The position numbers and the translations under genes were made by a program. Shown here one piece after another: positions 52,500 to 64,000 of a stretch of 64,000 bases of DNA; position 1 is the first letter of the stretch; each line of letters starts with the position of its first letter. Source of the DNA: Hermodice carunculata (taxonomy: Eukaryota; Annelida; Polychaeta; Eunicida; Amphinomidae); assembly GCA_964020975.1 (NCBI GenBank), contig OZ026629.1, positions 52,389,731 to 52,453,730 on the forward strand, read 5' to 3'. The notes under the pieces are model-generated. The model was not told where the DNA came from. It worked only from the letters and a program-made list of their open reading frames with translations, and ran no database searches.

Positions 52500-54450
52500 A
52501 ATGTCTTTGAGACTTGCTGCTATTTTCCCATCACTAGGGTGGTTGGTGCAGTCTATGTAAAATGTGAACTGCAATCCGGAATACAATAAGTTTTTTTTTT
52601 TCTTTCCAAACATAGTATATCCCAGTGGCATATGGTAACCAACCTTCTGATCTCAATTTTTACGTGCAACAAGCAGAGATCCTAATACATACAAAATAAA
52701 GATTGAAAGATACAGAAATGGATCTCGCAGTCCTCTCCCAAAAGTACACTTGTGTTGTGAAAACGAAGGGTGCTTCCAGATGTCGGCCACATTTTGCTAA
52801 AATGCTGAACCAGCTGCCCCATGCAGCCAAATAAAAATGATGACAAGGTTTGAAGAATTTGGAACTACATCCACAGCAATACAGATTGATACAAAGTTTT
52901 GAGACTAACCTTTGTTGATCATACATATGCATCAAATATGACTATGACCCAGGCATTTCTTATATGTGTGTATCTCCCCAGCTGTTGGAGCAGTATTCAT
53001 GGAAATTGTGTGTTAATAAGTGAGTTAACTCAATGCATTATATCAGAAGAGTCAGTCTCCATGTGTCATTGGGTGATGGAAAAGAAGACTCTGAGGATCC
53101 ACAGACTATAAAAGCCTTTCTTTATTGTAAAGTTATTTCCATTTTCTTTAGAGATGTTTTGTTGTGTGTGTCTTATATTTACATCATTGTGTGTATTTCT
53201 GTGTATGGAGAACCTCTTTTGTATAGTCTTCTGTACTACCAGGTTATCCAGTTTAAATAAAAATGTTTTTGAATTGAAACTGAAAATTGCATGTATATCA
53301 AATTCAGTTAATCGATGGCTTGCATGTTGTGTTGATCTGTTATGTCAAGTTTGTTTGCATTGGCCTGTATTATTGTAAAACATCATACATATTGATTTAT
53401 GTTTGCTATGCGTATTGAGAACAAACAAGAATACTGATTCCAAAGAACTGAAGTATAGTTATGTATACAAATATGCATCGCGATACCTGCAACAGGTCTA
53501 CAACATTGATCAAATAGGTATCACCTTTCAAGTCTGTGACATTTTGCGAGATTCACCTTTCTTCCTGTCAAGGAGCATTTTGCACTTCTCAACAAAATTT
53601 CAGTTTATTTCAGACAATCTCTTTTATTTACTTCTTCTATATTTCTTGCTGGGAATTATAAAAAAATCCCGAGTTTCTCGTTAAAGGATGGTGACAGACA
53701 GGTATACAAATATTTAGATTATATAATTCTGTCTTATGTCATGAAAAGATAATGACACGGATGCTCGACACATTCATGACTACTTAATGCTAGGCCTGGA
53801 CAGACCGCAAACTGTAGGTCCAGACACTTTTCATATATCTGATCATCACATGTTGCACATTGACTTATAAATTAATGTTTCAAAGGTGACCTTACCAGTA
53901 ATACCTGCTAGTAGTTAAGAATTAAACTCATCAAGTTGCTAATGTAAGAGCAGGTGATACATTGGGCACTGTGACATGGGAAGTACCAGTAATTGGTCAA
54001 GTAACATGTTTGCTGCAAATTTGGCCATAAAAATCAAATCACTCAATAATTCTGTTCATCTTTCTCTTGTGTCTTATACAGGATGCTGTGCATAACTGTG
54101 GATGGAAATTTAAATAAAAGAAACCTATTTTGCCCAAATAGTCATGACAGAGAAAAGGGTAAAAATCAGGATAATATTGTAATGTTATCTGTAAGCAAAC
54201 CACACAAAGATGGAAAAAATGCTATGCTGGCACTTGACAGTCTGTGTAATGAATAATTATTTCTTGTTTTCTGGTCTTTGCTATTTCTTGCAGATTTTTT
54301 TCTGATGCCAAAAGCCAAATTTTACCACTTTTTTCTCGTAAATTTGATGTTGAATTTTTTGACACCCAAACCCTGATGATCCCCCCCTTGCTCTCCTTGC
54401 CTCTGTATAAGCAGTGTGGTGTTAAGGTGTATTCTCTGTACAGTCACTAG
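52500..54450. other. no confirmed gene
   Basis: Unique-looking AT-rich DNA. A stretch with splice-like edges (tctccccag before 52981, gtgagt at 53019) and an AATAAA at 53256 are the only gene-like marks. The short frames are not recognisable. Confidence 0.35.
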
Positions 54451-54462
54451 ACATACCCATTT

Positions 54463-55642
54463 GTATATCTGCTGAACAAAGGTCGCAGAGCTTGTGCGAC
54501 AACTCATGTCTGTCCAACTGTCCGTCTGTAAACTTTAGCTCATTAGCGCGATACCATCCACAGTTTTCAAGTTAGCCCGATGTAACTTTCAGGACTTATA
54601 GGGTGTATGAAAATCTAGGTCCCCTTTTGATATTGGTGGTGCCACCTACAATATCATGTAACATAGGGGTCAAAATGTTAAAATCTTGTGAACACTGTAG
54701 CATCTTTGGTTTGTGATGGATCTTCACCAGATTTAGTGGGATTGTGGGGGAGGTCAAAGTCTTGGTGACCTATTTTTTGGGTCACTGTGACCTAGTAATT
54801 TTAGAGTTTGGCGCTTGTCCAAGTTTATTGTTTTTCGTCAATAATTTGAAAAGTTATGACCTGATTTGAACAAATAGACTATATATATGGAAAGCTGGAT
54901 GTGGGCGCATATTTTGAACATACATTTTTTTTTAATCGGAGTTGAAGGTCAGGGTCAGATGGCCAGTGTGAATATAGGGGTCAACTCATGAATGCTCTAC
55001 ACCTGACAATTTTTGAGTTAAGCCCATATAGTTTGTAGGAGTTACAAGGTGTATGGAAATCTTTGTCGACATCAATGTTGGTGGTGTCACCTATAGTATC
55101 ATGAAATATACAGGTCAAAATGTGATAACCTTGTTACTGCAATACCATCGACAGTTTTCAAGTTAGCCCAGTATATCTTTCATGACTTATAGGGTGTATG
55201 GAAATCAAGGTCTATTTTGATATTGGTGGTGCCACCTACGATGTTATGCAATATAGGAACCTTGTGAACGCTCTAGCATCTTTAATTTTTGGCAGAGCTT
55301 CACCAAATTTGGTGGGATTGTGGGGGGAGGTCAAAGTTTAAGTTGCTAGTTCACTATGGAAGATACAATTGGCATCACCTATAATTTGACAGAAATCATG
55401 AGCCAAAATGTGTTTTAAGATATAAAGTTCCATATCTGAAAAAATAATTTGGTAAGACTTGCCAAATTTATAGGATTTATAGACCATGTCCAAAGCTAGA
55501 ATGATATTTAATATCAGTGAACTTGACCTATTTTTGTGAGGTCACCATGCCTGTAAAGTTGAAAGAGGCGATTTGTAATGGCAGGCTGTAGCTTGGACAT
55601 TGATGGCAATGTCAGCACAGCACCAGGCCCATGGGCCTCTAG
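54463..55642 (+). mobile_element. D2: second D-family element
   Basis: Head tatctgctgaacaaaggtcg and cagagcttgtgcga, tail tcagcacagcacc then aggcccatgggcct and CTAG (55639-55642). The body matches element D with C and the MITE absent, giving an empty-site comparison. Confidence 0.82.
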
Positions 55643-56845
55643 TATTACATAATCCGGGTTACCTTGATCTTCTGTCCCAAGCTCGGTGAGGACAAAAAGT
55701 TAAGGACTCACTCATTGTTGCCTTGGCTCATGCAACAATATCCGTCACAGGGATTGCACTGATAAGCTATGATTACATGTGGAGCAAAGTGTCATCTGGT
55801 GGACATATTAAAGACTAAATTTATATAAGCTTTATATGTTCAGAAGCCGCTTGAGGACTCGCAACTTTGAAATGAAGATGTAGGTGCCATAAACAGGATT
55901 CGCACAGGTCCTTGAAGTGCTTGAAAGTACTTGAATTTGCTACATTCATTTTCAAGGCCTTGAAAACCTTGAAAATCCAGAATTTTGGACCAAGGTCCTC
56001 GAAAAGTCTTTGAATTTTATTTTTAAGCATCACCCAATGAGGCAAGTTCTACTGTAGCCCAAAAATATTAATATTTTCCACAAACTTAAGCGTTTATGAA
56101 CTTGAATCACATTTATATGAACATATTCTGCTGTCATTTTCCTTTGAAGTGGCTGGCAAATTCTATTTGTCAAAATGTAACACTGCAAATTACAAAGTAT
56201 CTTTTTGTTTTTAACCCCCTTTTAACCCATGTAGGTTTGACAGTTCTTATAAAATCGGGCCTAACCAATCATGTGAGCCTTATTTACATGTACAGCCTAC
56301 TTTCAGGGACAAATACACTGTATCAAACATACAGCTAACAAAGTACATCAGCTTCCTAGAAAAAAACTGGGGCATTCTTATGAAAAATGTGCATGGGTAT
56401 AGGTACATCTTCAGGCCTAATTTTACCCTTATGTAGTTGTACCAATTTTATAGACTAGATAGAGTCAATTTCAGGAATACAACCCATACTGGCTGTAGGC
56501 CTACATGAGTCATAGTAAAACTCATAAAATAATCCATATTGAATTTATCTTTAAAAGTGAGGTTCAGTAATATGATCCACATATAGGCTTCTTTGTAAAT
56601 TTGTGTGAAGTCTACTGCTTATTTCAAACTTTGAGTCTGATTCATACAGGGTTGTAATAAATATAAATGTGGAATAATATGCATTGGTCTTATTAGTAAA
56701 GGGTTGAAAATTGATGATTTAAGCAATTTGTCTGTTGGGTTCTATTGCTTGATCTGGTCCTTGAAAACTTGATTTAAGTGCTTGAAAAAGTCCTTGAAAG
56801 TCCTTGAATTTACTTTTCATGAACCTGTATGAACCCTGCATAAAG

Positions 56846-56887
56846 CCAGGGTGCCAGCAGAGCTTTAGACCCATGGGTCTTATGTTT
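56846..56887 (+). mobile_element. orphan D-type 3' end
   Basis: gccagcagagctttagaccc and atgggtcttatg: an inverted tip copy plus tail hairpin as in D. No matching head or body lies directly upstream; 55650-56840 is unlike D. Confidence 0.5.
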
Positions 56888-56915
56888 TGTTTGTTTATCT
56901 GTGCGTGTGGGTTTT

Positions 56916-58555
56916 TTAGCTCAGCTGACTTGTCAGTCAGCTGAGCTTATCTTATGGTCCTCCGTCCGTCGTCCGTCCGCCCGTCCGTCGTCCGTCAACA
57001 ATTTACATTTTCGACTTCTTCTCCGAAACCGTCAGCCAGATCCACTTCAAACTTGGTGGGGATGTGCCTTGGGTGGGTCTCTACCAAGTTTGTTCAATTG
57101 GTCATGGTCCATTGATTTTTGGATTTTTAATGAATTTTTTTGTTCTTTTTTGGGCAAATCTTAAAAAATCTTCTTCTCTGAAACCGCTCACCCAATTACT
57201 TTGATATCACACAGAAACACTCCCTTGGACACCTAGTTCTTAATTTGTTCACCAGGTGGCGCTGCAATTTTTTTTCTATTTTTTATGAATTTTTGTGTGT
57301 TATAGCTATTTTCGACTTCTTCTCCAGAACCGTCACTCAGATTAAGCTGAAACATGGTGGATATGTTCCTTGTAGAAGGGTCAAACAAAGTTGTTCACTA
57401 TGTGAGAATGCTGCAGATTCCTGATTTTTAACGATTTTTTCCATTCGGGTACTTATCGGTTAATGCAGCTTTCCTATTGATTACTGTGGAAGTCAATGAG
57501 CATTCTAATGCTAATTCACATTTTCAACTTCTTCTCCAAAACCGTCATCCAGATTAACTTCAAACTTGGTGGGGATGTACCTTGGGTGGGTGTCTACCAG
57601 GTTTGTTCCAATGGTCATGTTCCAATGAATTTTGGGTTTTTTTATGATTTTTTTTTTTTCAAAAATCTTTCAAATAGTTTTAACATGGGAATTTCTTGTA
57701 ATGGTTATAACTTAAATAATTTTGGCCAGATTTACTTCAAACTAGGTGGGGATGTGCCTTGGGTGGATCTCTACCAAATTTGTTCAAATGGTCACGCTCT
57801 ATTGATTTTTGGAATTTTTATGATTTTTTTTTCGTTTTTTGGGGGCAAACTTTAAAAACTCTTCACCTGTGAAACTGCTCACCCAGTCGTTTTGATATTG
57901 TTCATAGACACTCCCAGGGACACATAATTCCCAATTTGTTCACCAGGTGGCACTGCAATTTTTTCTAATTTTTTTTATAAATTTTTTATATGGTTTTGTT
58001 ATTTTTCACTTGTTCTCAGAACTGTCACTCAGATGAAAGTGAAATGTGATGGATATGTTCTTGTGGAAGGGTCAAACAAAGTTGTTTACTAGGTGGCACT
58101 GCTTTAGATTCCTGCCTTTTAAGTATTTTCAACTCGGGTACTTATCGATCAATGCAGCTTTCCTATTGATTACTATGTAAATCAATGGGTATTCTAGTGC
58201 TAATTCACAGGACAACTGACACAAAATTTACTGTTTACTTGATAACTTGAGATCTGTTTTGAGTTAGTACTGTGATGTTGCACATGTTAATGTTTTTGTA
58301 TGAAGGTCATGCTCAGACAGTACATGAATGACTTTGACCTCATTTCTGGGGTCATAGTGCAACATACATGAATTTTACTCTTCATTATAACTTGAGAACT
58401 ACTTGAACCTTGATGTTGCACATGTTAGTGTTCTTTTATAATGGTCAGACTTACTCAGAACATGGGTGACCTTGATCCTTTCCCAAGTTCATAGATCTGC
58501 AAGTGTGATGAATGTCAAGATCAGCTGAGCATGGGCTGTTCACACAGCCCTCTTG
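56916..58555 (+). mobile_element. F2: Helentron-like element, near-identical to F1
   Basis: Same length, head hairpin, (CCGT)n tract, three body modules and tail hairpin as F1, with only scattered differences by eye, so the two copies are young relative to others here. It is followed by a long T/TG tract (58556-58621). Confidence 0.88.
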
Positions 58556-58621
58556 TTTTTTTGTTTTTTTTGTTTTTTTTTTTTTTTGTTTTTTGTTTTT
58601 TGTTTTGTTTTTTTTTTTTTT
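58556..58621 (+). repeat. T/TTTTTTG low-complexity tract
   Basis: Follows the F2 tail immediately. Confidence 0.9.
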
Positions 58622-59468
58622 GACAGACCAGATGAGACAATCCCACCCACTGTGGAGACAAAAACATAATTAACAACAGCACAATTTGGTACTCAGAGTA
58701 CAGAGATCTTGTCTCGGGTTTGTACATATTTTTATGTTGTTTTTATCCTCTGAAGTCTCACATTTTACTCTGTATGGCATTTTATTGTTCACATATTTCT
58801 CTCAGTTGTCAACTAAGTCCTGCAATACCTCGAAATAGGTCAGAAGCAAGCCACAAGTTTTCTGTCTCATCATAGATGCTTAACGTGAAACAAGGTGCTT
58901 CACCTCTGTAAGTTTGTGAAACCATGTCGTCCATTTCATGTACATATAATTTTTTCAGCCATCACCCAGAAATTCCCAAACCTGAACCCCCAAACCAAAA
59001 TGCCCTCCATTGGATGGGTACCAGAACCTTCCATTCCTTGCTGTATCACATTGTTGACAATGAATTGTGAATTTAGATATGGAAGTAACCTTAACTATAT
59101 TCAATATCATGGTAATCCAGGAAAAAATGTACATGTATGTACAAAAATAACTGGAATATAGGATCAGACAGGTTAATATCACCGTGAGTATCTGCAGGTG
59201 CATAAGAATAACAGGAGACAGCATATGCCCAATGACATTACATGGTTGCTAACATTCAGTGATAAAAAAACTGATGTAACAACCATTTTGTACTGGAGAC
59301 TAACAAACAAGGTGGGGACAGGAGTATATTTACTTCTTCTATGAAGGTAAGAAAATTTTGAAGCTAAGAAAAGTATGATTTGATGCATTGCAGCAGATTT
59401 TCAAGTGTATTGAATACAGTAAAACTGAGAGGCTACTCCTGCAGATCTATGACAGCTTTTGTAGTCAC

Positions 59469-61408
59469 TTTTTGTCTGTCCATCATCCATCCACAATTCA
59501 AATTTTTTAGCTCAGCTTACTTGTCGTTCAGGTGAGCTTATCTCGTGTCCATTCATACATTATCATCCCTCATCCATTCGTCCATCAATGATTTCCCATT
59601 TTCACCTCCAAAATCGCTTGCCTGGTTTTCTTCTAACTTGGTGGGTATCTGCCAAGTCTGTTCAACAGGGCAGAATCCAGCAATTCATTTGATTTTTACC
59701 TCAGCTGACTTCCGTACTTGTTAGTCAGCAGAGGTTGTGGGATAATCTGTCATCTGTCTGTCTGTCCATATTTCTGTCCGTCGTCCATAGTCCACAATTC
59801 ACATTTTTGACTTCTCCAGAATCCCTTGCCAGAGTCACTTCAAACTTGGTAAGGATATACACTAGGTAAGTCTCGACCAAGTTTGTTCAAACGGTCATGC
59901 TCCAGTGATTTTAAGATTTTTTATAATTTTTTCTTCCTCAGCTGACCTGTCAGTGAGGTGAGGTTATGTGGTGGTTTGGCATCTGTTGTTTGTCTATCCA
60001 TCCATCTGGTGGTGTATACAATTGGGGTTCTAGGCTTTACTTCCAAAACTGTCAACCTTGGAGGGAATGTACCATGGGTAGGTCTCTACCAACTTTATTC
60101 AAATGGTCATGCTCCATTGATTTTTGGAATTTTAAGGTTGTTTTTTTTTTTTTTTTTTTTTTTTTTTCGGCAATATCTTCAGGGACACTTCTGGGGATCC
60201 CCAGACCATGATTTGTTTAACAGGTGGCACTTCGATTATTTTGTTTTTTCTCACAAGTTTTATGTGTTTTTCCTATTTTTGATTTCTCCAAAACTGTCCT
60301 TCAGATTGTTCTGAAACTTGGTGGAAACATAGCTAGTTGAAGCATTAAACAAAAGTTAATACTAGATGGTGATACTCTGGATCCCTGATTTTTAGCAATA
60401 TTTTAATTTGGGTACTTGTCAGTTAATGTATGCATGCCTATTGATTACTGATACAGTAAAACCTCTCTAACCAAACACCTCCGTATACTGAACACCTGTC
60501 TATACTGAGCACCATTTCTCGGTCCCAAGTATATACTTTTAATGCTATCAGACCTCCCCATACCAAACACCTCACTATACTGAACACTTTTTTCTGGTCC
60601 CAAGGGTGTTCATTGTACATGTATATGTAAGTCAATATGGATCACAAAAGAAATTCACATTTTCAACTTCTGCAAAGCCATCAACCAGACTAACTTCAAG
60701 GTTAGTGGGAATGTATCTTTGGTTGGTCTCTACCAAGCTTGTTCAAATCGTCATGCTCGATTGATTTTTAGATTTGCTGTGGGCTTTTTGTTAAATTATT
60801 TTGCAAAATCTTAAAAAATCCTCTCCAAAATCACTCAACCAACTGCTTTGAAATTGAAAAGGGACACATCTGGGGACCCCCAGACCTTATTTTTTTCAGC
60901 AGGTGATGCTGCAATCGTTTTATAATTTTTTCATTAACTTTTTGTGTGGTCATGATTTTCTTTTGTTTTCTCCATTTTGGACTTCTACAAAACTGTCACT
61001 CAGATTATTCTGAAACTTGGTGGAAATGTCGCTTGTGGGAGGTCAAAGAAAGTAGTGCGTTAGGTGGCGACACTCTAGATCCCTGATTTTTAACAACTTT
61101 CAATTCAGATACCTCCCAGTTAATGTATGCATTCCTATTGATTACCATGTAAGTCAGTAGGGATAGCAGTGGAAACTAGAATTTTTTAATTCATCTCCAA
61201 AATCCTCATCCCCTAGACTAGAGTGGGACTATATATAGTGTTGAATGTCAAGGTCAGCCAAAGACGGGCTGTTCATACACCCTCATGTTCATTTTTCAGC
61301 AAAACCTTGAAACTTCTTGTCCAACACTGCCCAGCCAATTGCTTCGAAATTGTATAGGGACACTTCTGGGGACCTCTGGACTTCAATTTGTTCAACAGGT
61401 GGTGTGTG

Positions 61409-61441
<33 letters not shown>

Positions 61442-61773
61442 ATTTGTATTTTAAAAAATTTGTGTTGTTTCATTTTTCATGACTTTTTCTCCCAAACAGT
61501 AAATTAGTTGCATCCTCTTCAGACTTAAATATTGGGAATATATATGGACTTGAGTTCCACCAAATTTGTTCTCAATATGGTGGTGGTGTCATTTTTTTAT
61601 TTTTAACAAATTATCAAAATTTTGGAAAATCAGTAAGTGGTATGTTCATGTTCACAACAGTGATGATGGTCTCAAGCAAAGGTGATCTTGATATCATTCT
61701 GAAATTCAGAGGACCACTTCAGTCTTTGCATGTAAGGTCAGCTGAGCACAAGGCTGTCACAGTCTTCTTGTTT
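59469..61773 (+). mobile_element. composite of nested F-family elements
   Basis: An F-body fragment (59469-59506) is interrupted by a head at 59507 (agctcagcttacttg). Further heads occur at 59697 (acctcagctgacttcc) and 59936 (cctcagctgacctgtcagtg), each followed by body sequence. Two tails occur: 61251-61287 (ggtcagcc, gacgggctgttcatacaccc) and 61734-61770 (ggtcagctgagc, then gtcttcttg). A Tigger-like MITE is inserted at 60454-60615. The order implies repeated insertion of F into F. Confidence 0.72.
60454..60615. mobile_element. Tigger-like MITE, right end eroded, nested in F composite
   Basis: Starts cagtaaaacctctctaac after TA and has repeated actgaacacc motifs. The right end (gggtgttcattgta) lacks the full inverted arm. 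It interrupts the F-body block tattgattact..gtaagtcaat. Confidence 0.7.
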
Positions 61774-61974
61774 GGCAAAGCTTAAACAGTTTTCTTCTCC
61801 AAAACCACTGGGCCAATTGCTTGGAAATTGCATATGGGTGACTTTGACCTTTTTTTTCGCAGGTCTTTAGCACTGTAAAATTAAAGGAGATAATTCATGG
61901 TGTCTAAAGAACACGTAACTTGCCAATTATGTCAACATTTTTCAAGTTAGCTCCATATAACTTTCAGGACTTGT

Positions 61975-62235
61975 TTGTTTGTTTAAGGTTTATTCAGAGT
62001 GAACAACAACCATTTATTTGTTACCCAGGGTTGGTACATGAGATCTCTCATGACGGTAGTCATGCCCAGGTGCAGTTATAATGACATTACCTTACATTCC
62101 ACAATGATGCTACCCCTTGCTATATAAGCAAGAGACATCACAGTGTTTTCAAATGTCCCCTGATAAGTTCACCAGAATGAAACATGTCAAGACCTCTTAA
62201 GTCTTGCTGTTATAAGCAAGAACTTGTTTTACGCT
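61975..62235. repeat. unassigned dispersed repeat
   Basis: Starts (gttt)n aaggtttattcagagtga, directly after D-type body sequence (ataactttcaggactt), and holds two related motifs (tgctatataagcaag, tgctgttataagcaag). It reads like a retroposon with its simple tail on the left, but no second copy is in the window. Confidence 0.4.
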
Positions 62236-63080
62236 ATATATTTATATTTTTAGTTCACATTCATACATTCTTTAAATTTAGGTGAGCTGCCTTGACCAGA
62301 TACAGTGTAAAGGCAAGCAGCAGTCATCACATAAAAGCACATTCAGAAACTTGAGGCTGAGAAACATGTTAGATTGTTTGTGAAGTTTACATGCTATATT
62401 GTTTGCGAAACATGCTAGATGGTTTCCCGCTGATGACCCATTTATGAATTCATATGGCTGTTGGAGCCTTGAGTTTTCAAAATTTTCAATCAAATGTAAT
62501 ATCAATCAATTAATGTATAGCTTTAGACTTAGACAGTGACTGGATTGGCTATGCAGCATAGAAAAATTAGATTTTTATATTTTGTGGGGTATCAGATCTA
62601 CAAGGAAGATGCGGTTTGCATGATTGGAAACTACTTATGGCCTGCGAATAGATGGGAATTAAAGTTGGAAATATAGATGACATTTGAAGTCATGTCCCTG
62701 TCTATATTACTGGCATAGAAGATATTCTTTTTGCCTCATTGTTTCCCAAACAGGTCAGCATAACACTATGCCTCTTGTTTCTCATTGGAGTCATACAGAG
62801 AGGTGTGCTCTCTGATCCCAGTACATTGAGACCTAATGCACGTGTAGATAAATATAATGTTTGACATCCCATCATTTTGGAATGTACAGTTGTTACCTTA
62901 ACATTACACTGCAGAATGTGTCAGATTCTGTATTCTCCTAGAATCTATGAATGAACTTCGCAAAGAATGACAGACACTCTTGATCTTAACTGTAACACTA
63001 TATTATAACAGTAATTAAACAAAGTTACAATAATGTATGGTACACTTAGCTATGCTTTGTAGATTATTCCAGTAATGACC
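62236..63080. other. no feature recognised
   Basis: AT-rich unique DNA between the 61975 repeat and the 40-bp minisatellite; no exon-like block or inverted ends seen. Confidence 0.5.
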
Positions 63081-63200
63081 ACAGTCCACAGGTAAAATAC
63101 TGGTCACAGTCCACTATAACACAGTCCACAGGTACAATACTGGTCACAGTCCACTATAACACAGTCCACAGGTACAATACTGGTCACAGTCCACTATAAC
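63081..63200 (+). repeat. 40-bp minisatellite, three units
   Basis: Units 63081-63120, 63121-63160 and 63161-63200 are exactly 40 bases each and differ by one base (ggtaaaatac or ggtacaatac). Confidence 0.95.
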
Positions 63201-63285
63201 TAGGGTTGCAACGATACATTTTCTCACGATACAATACGTATCTCGATACAAGGGTCACGATACGATAAGTGCAGCAGAATAAATA
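63201..63285 (+). mobile_element. possible hAT-type transposon end
   Basis: tagggttgcaacgatacat followed by acgatacaatacgtatc and cacgatacgata resembles common hAT non-autonomous ends. The opposite end is not found before 64000. Confidence 0.4.
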
Positions 63286-64000
63286 TAAATTAAAAATTAT
63301 ATTTTCTGAAATCACTTATTGTAAATTCATGCTCTTAATTTTTTAAATTAAAGATAGATTTCATATGTGCCTGTGTAAATAAAGATGATAAATGTTTCAA
63401 ATGTGAAATAATTCAGAAATGTAAAGGTGAAAAGTTGAAATGCCTCACAATGAAATTTATTACAATTTTATATTCTTTAAACATTTCTGTGATCTAAATA
63501 ATAATGTGCAGTGAAATATCATTACCATTTACTTTCTTTGCAACCATCATGTTCATGTGGAGCCTATCAAATTCAAAGTCTCACTAGTTAAAAAAAGTTC
63601 AGAAACATATCTAAGCTTCAAATATTTCCAACAAAATTGCTGTCAAACGATATTTTGGGCTACTGTGTTATAATTAGTATAAACAGTACTATGTCTTATC
63701 CTGCTGTTATTTATTCATCTACAGATTCATTTTGAAATTAAATGAAACCAGGCTAAATGTACAGGCAAAATGCATCGTAAAAAACACTATAGCCAGCGTG
63801 TCGGCTTTACTGGCCTTGCCTTGGCTGTCAGTATATGCAGATGCATCTAAAACTGTCCATGAGGGGGCGTTGCTTATATGTTTTAGCCATTTTTGACCTA
63901 CTTTACCTAAGCTGCACACGGTATCTGACATAGAGAATGCAGTATGAGTAGCCCATCAAGGATAATGCCGGGATCACGAGTTGTTGGATGCGAAAGCATG

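Noticed and set aside
52981-53018. Possible 38-bp exon between tctccccag and gtgagt
   Set aside because: Short, not recognised, and stops occur close by in the tested frames.

Overview
The window holds one recognisable host gene set in a dense field of non-autonomous transposons. The gene is an eight-exon, plus-strand orthologue of the animal alpha/beta-hydrolase ABHD2 (coding from about 7627 to 35871). Its exons join in phase to a protein of 397 residues from the most likely ATG, against 425 in human ABHD2. The catalytic triad and the GFSMGG nucleophile elbow are preserved. The largest intron (12444-30859, 18.4 kb) contains most of the transposon load. No second protein-coding gene could be supported on either strand.

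The organism is a marine-type invertebrate animal: AT-rich DNA, GT-AG introns, (TA)n, (GA)n and (GGAA)n microsatellites, and tandem-repeat-cored rolling-circle elements like the 'pearl' elements of bivalves. A lophotrochozoan such as a mollusc is my best guess. That is inference and the sequence does not settle it.

Layout. 1-7595: upstream DNA with a poly-G start, a piggyBac-like MITE fragment, a TIR element in a (TA)n tract, a SINE head, a 143-bp-array element (2930-3500) and a Tigger-like MITE (4263-4442). 7596-12443: ABHD2 exons 1-4; the introns hold a TIR MITE and a ~145-bp array interrupted by a 1-kb TIR transposon. 12444-30859: intron 4, with three nested Helentron-like elements, a LINE whose endonuclease half is inverted, a 1.6-kb Helentron-like element inside the LINE's reverse transcriptase, MITEs and a GC-richer island of unknown origin. 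30860-35871: exons 5-8, with a 599-bp TIR element and an F-family fragment in intron 5. 35872-64000: no gene found; more copies of the same families, piggyBac-like MITEs, two SINE heads, long microsatellites, local duplications and a composite of nested F elements at 59469-61773.

The main result of the hunt is that several repeat families with unrelated sequences (called A/B, C, D, F and G here) share one end design. Where both ends survive there is a 5' hairpin, a short inverted copy of that 5' end just inside the 3' end, and a 3' hairpin followed by CTAG or CTTG in T-rich target DNA. This is the layout known for non-autonomous Helentron/Helitron2 elements (HINEs, pearl, DINE-1). Three of the families carry tandem cores of 143-147 bp, close to the length of nucleosomal DNA, and one carries many nuclear-receptor-type half-sites. 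Family boundaries rest on reading by eye; no alignment or database search was possible.
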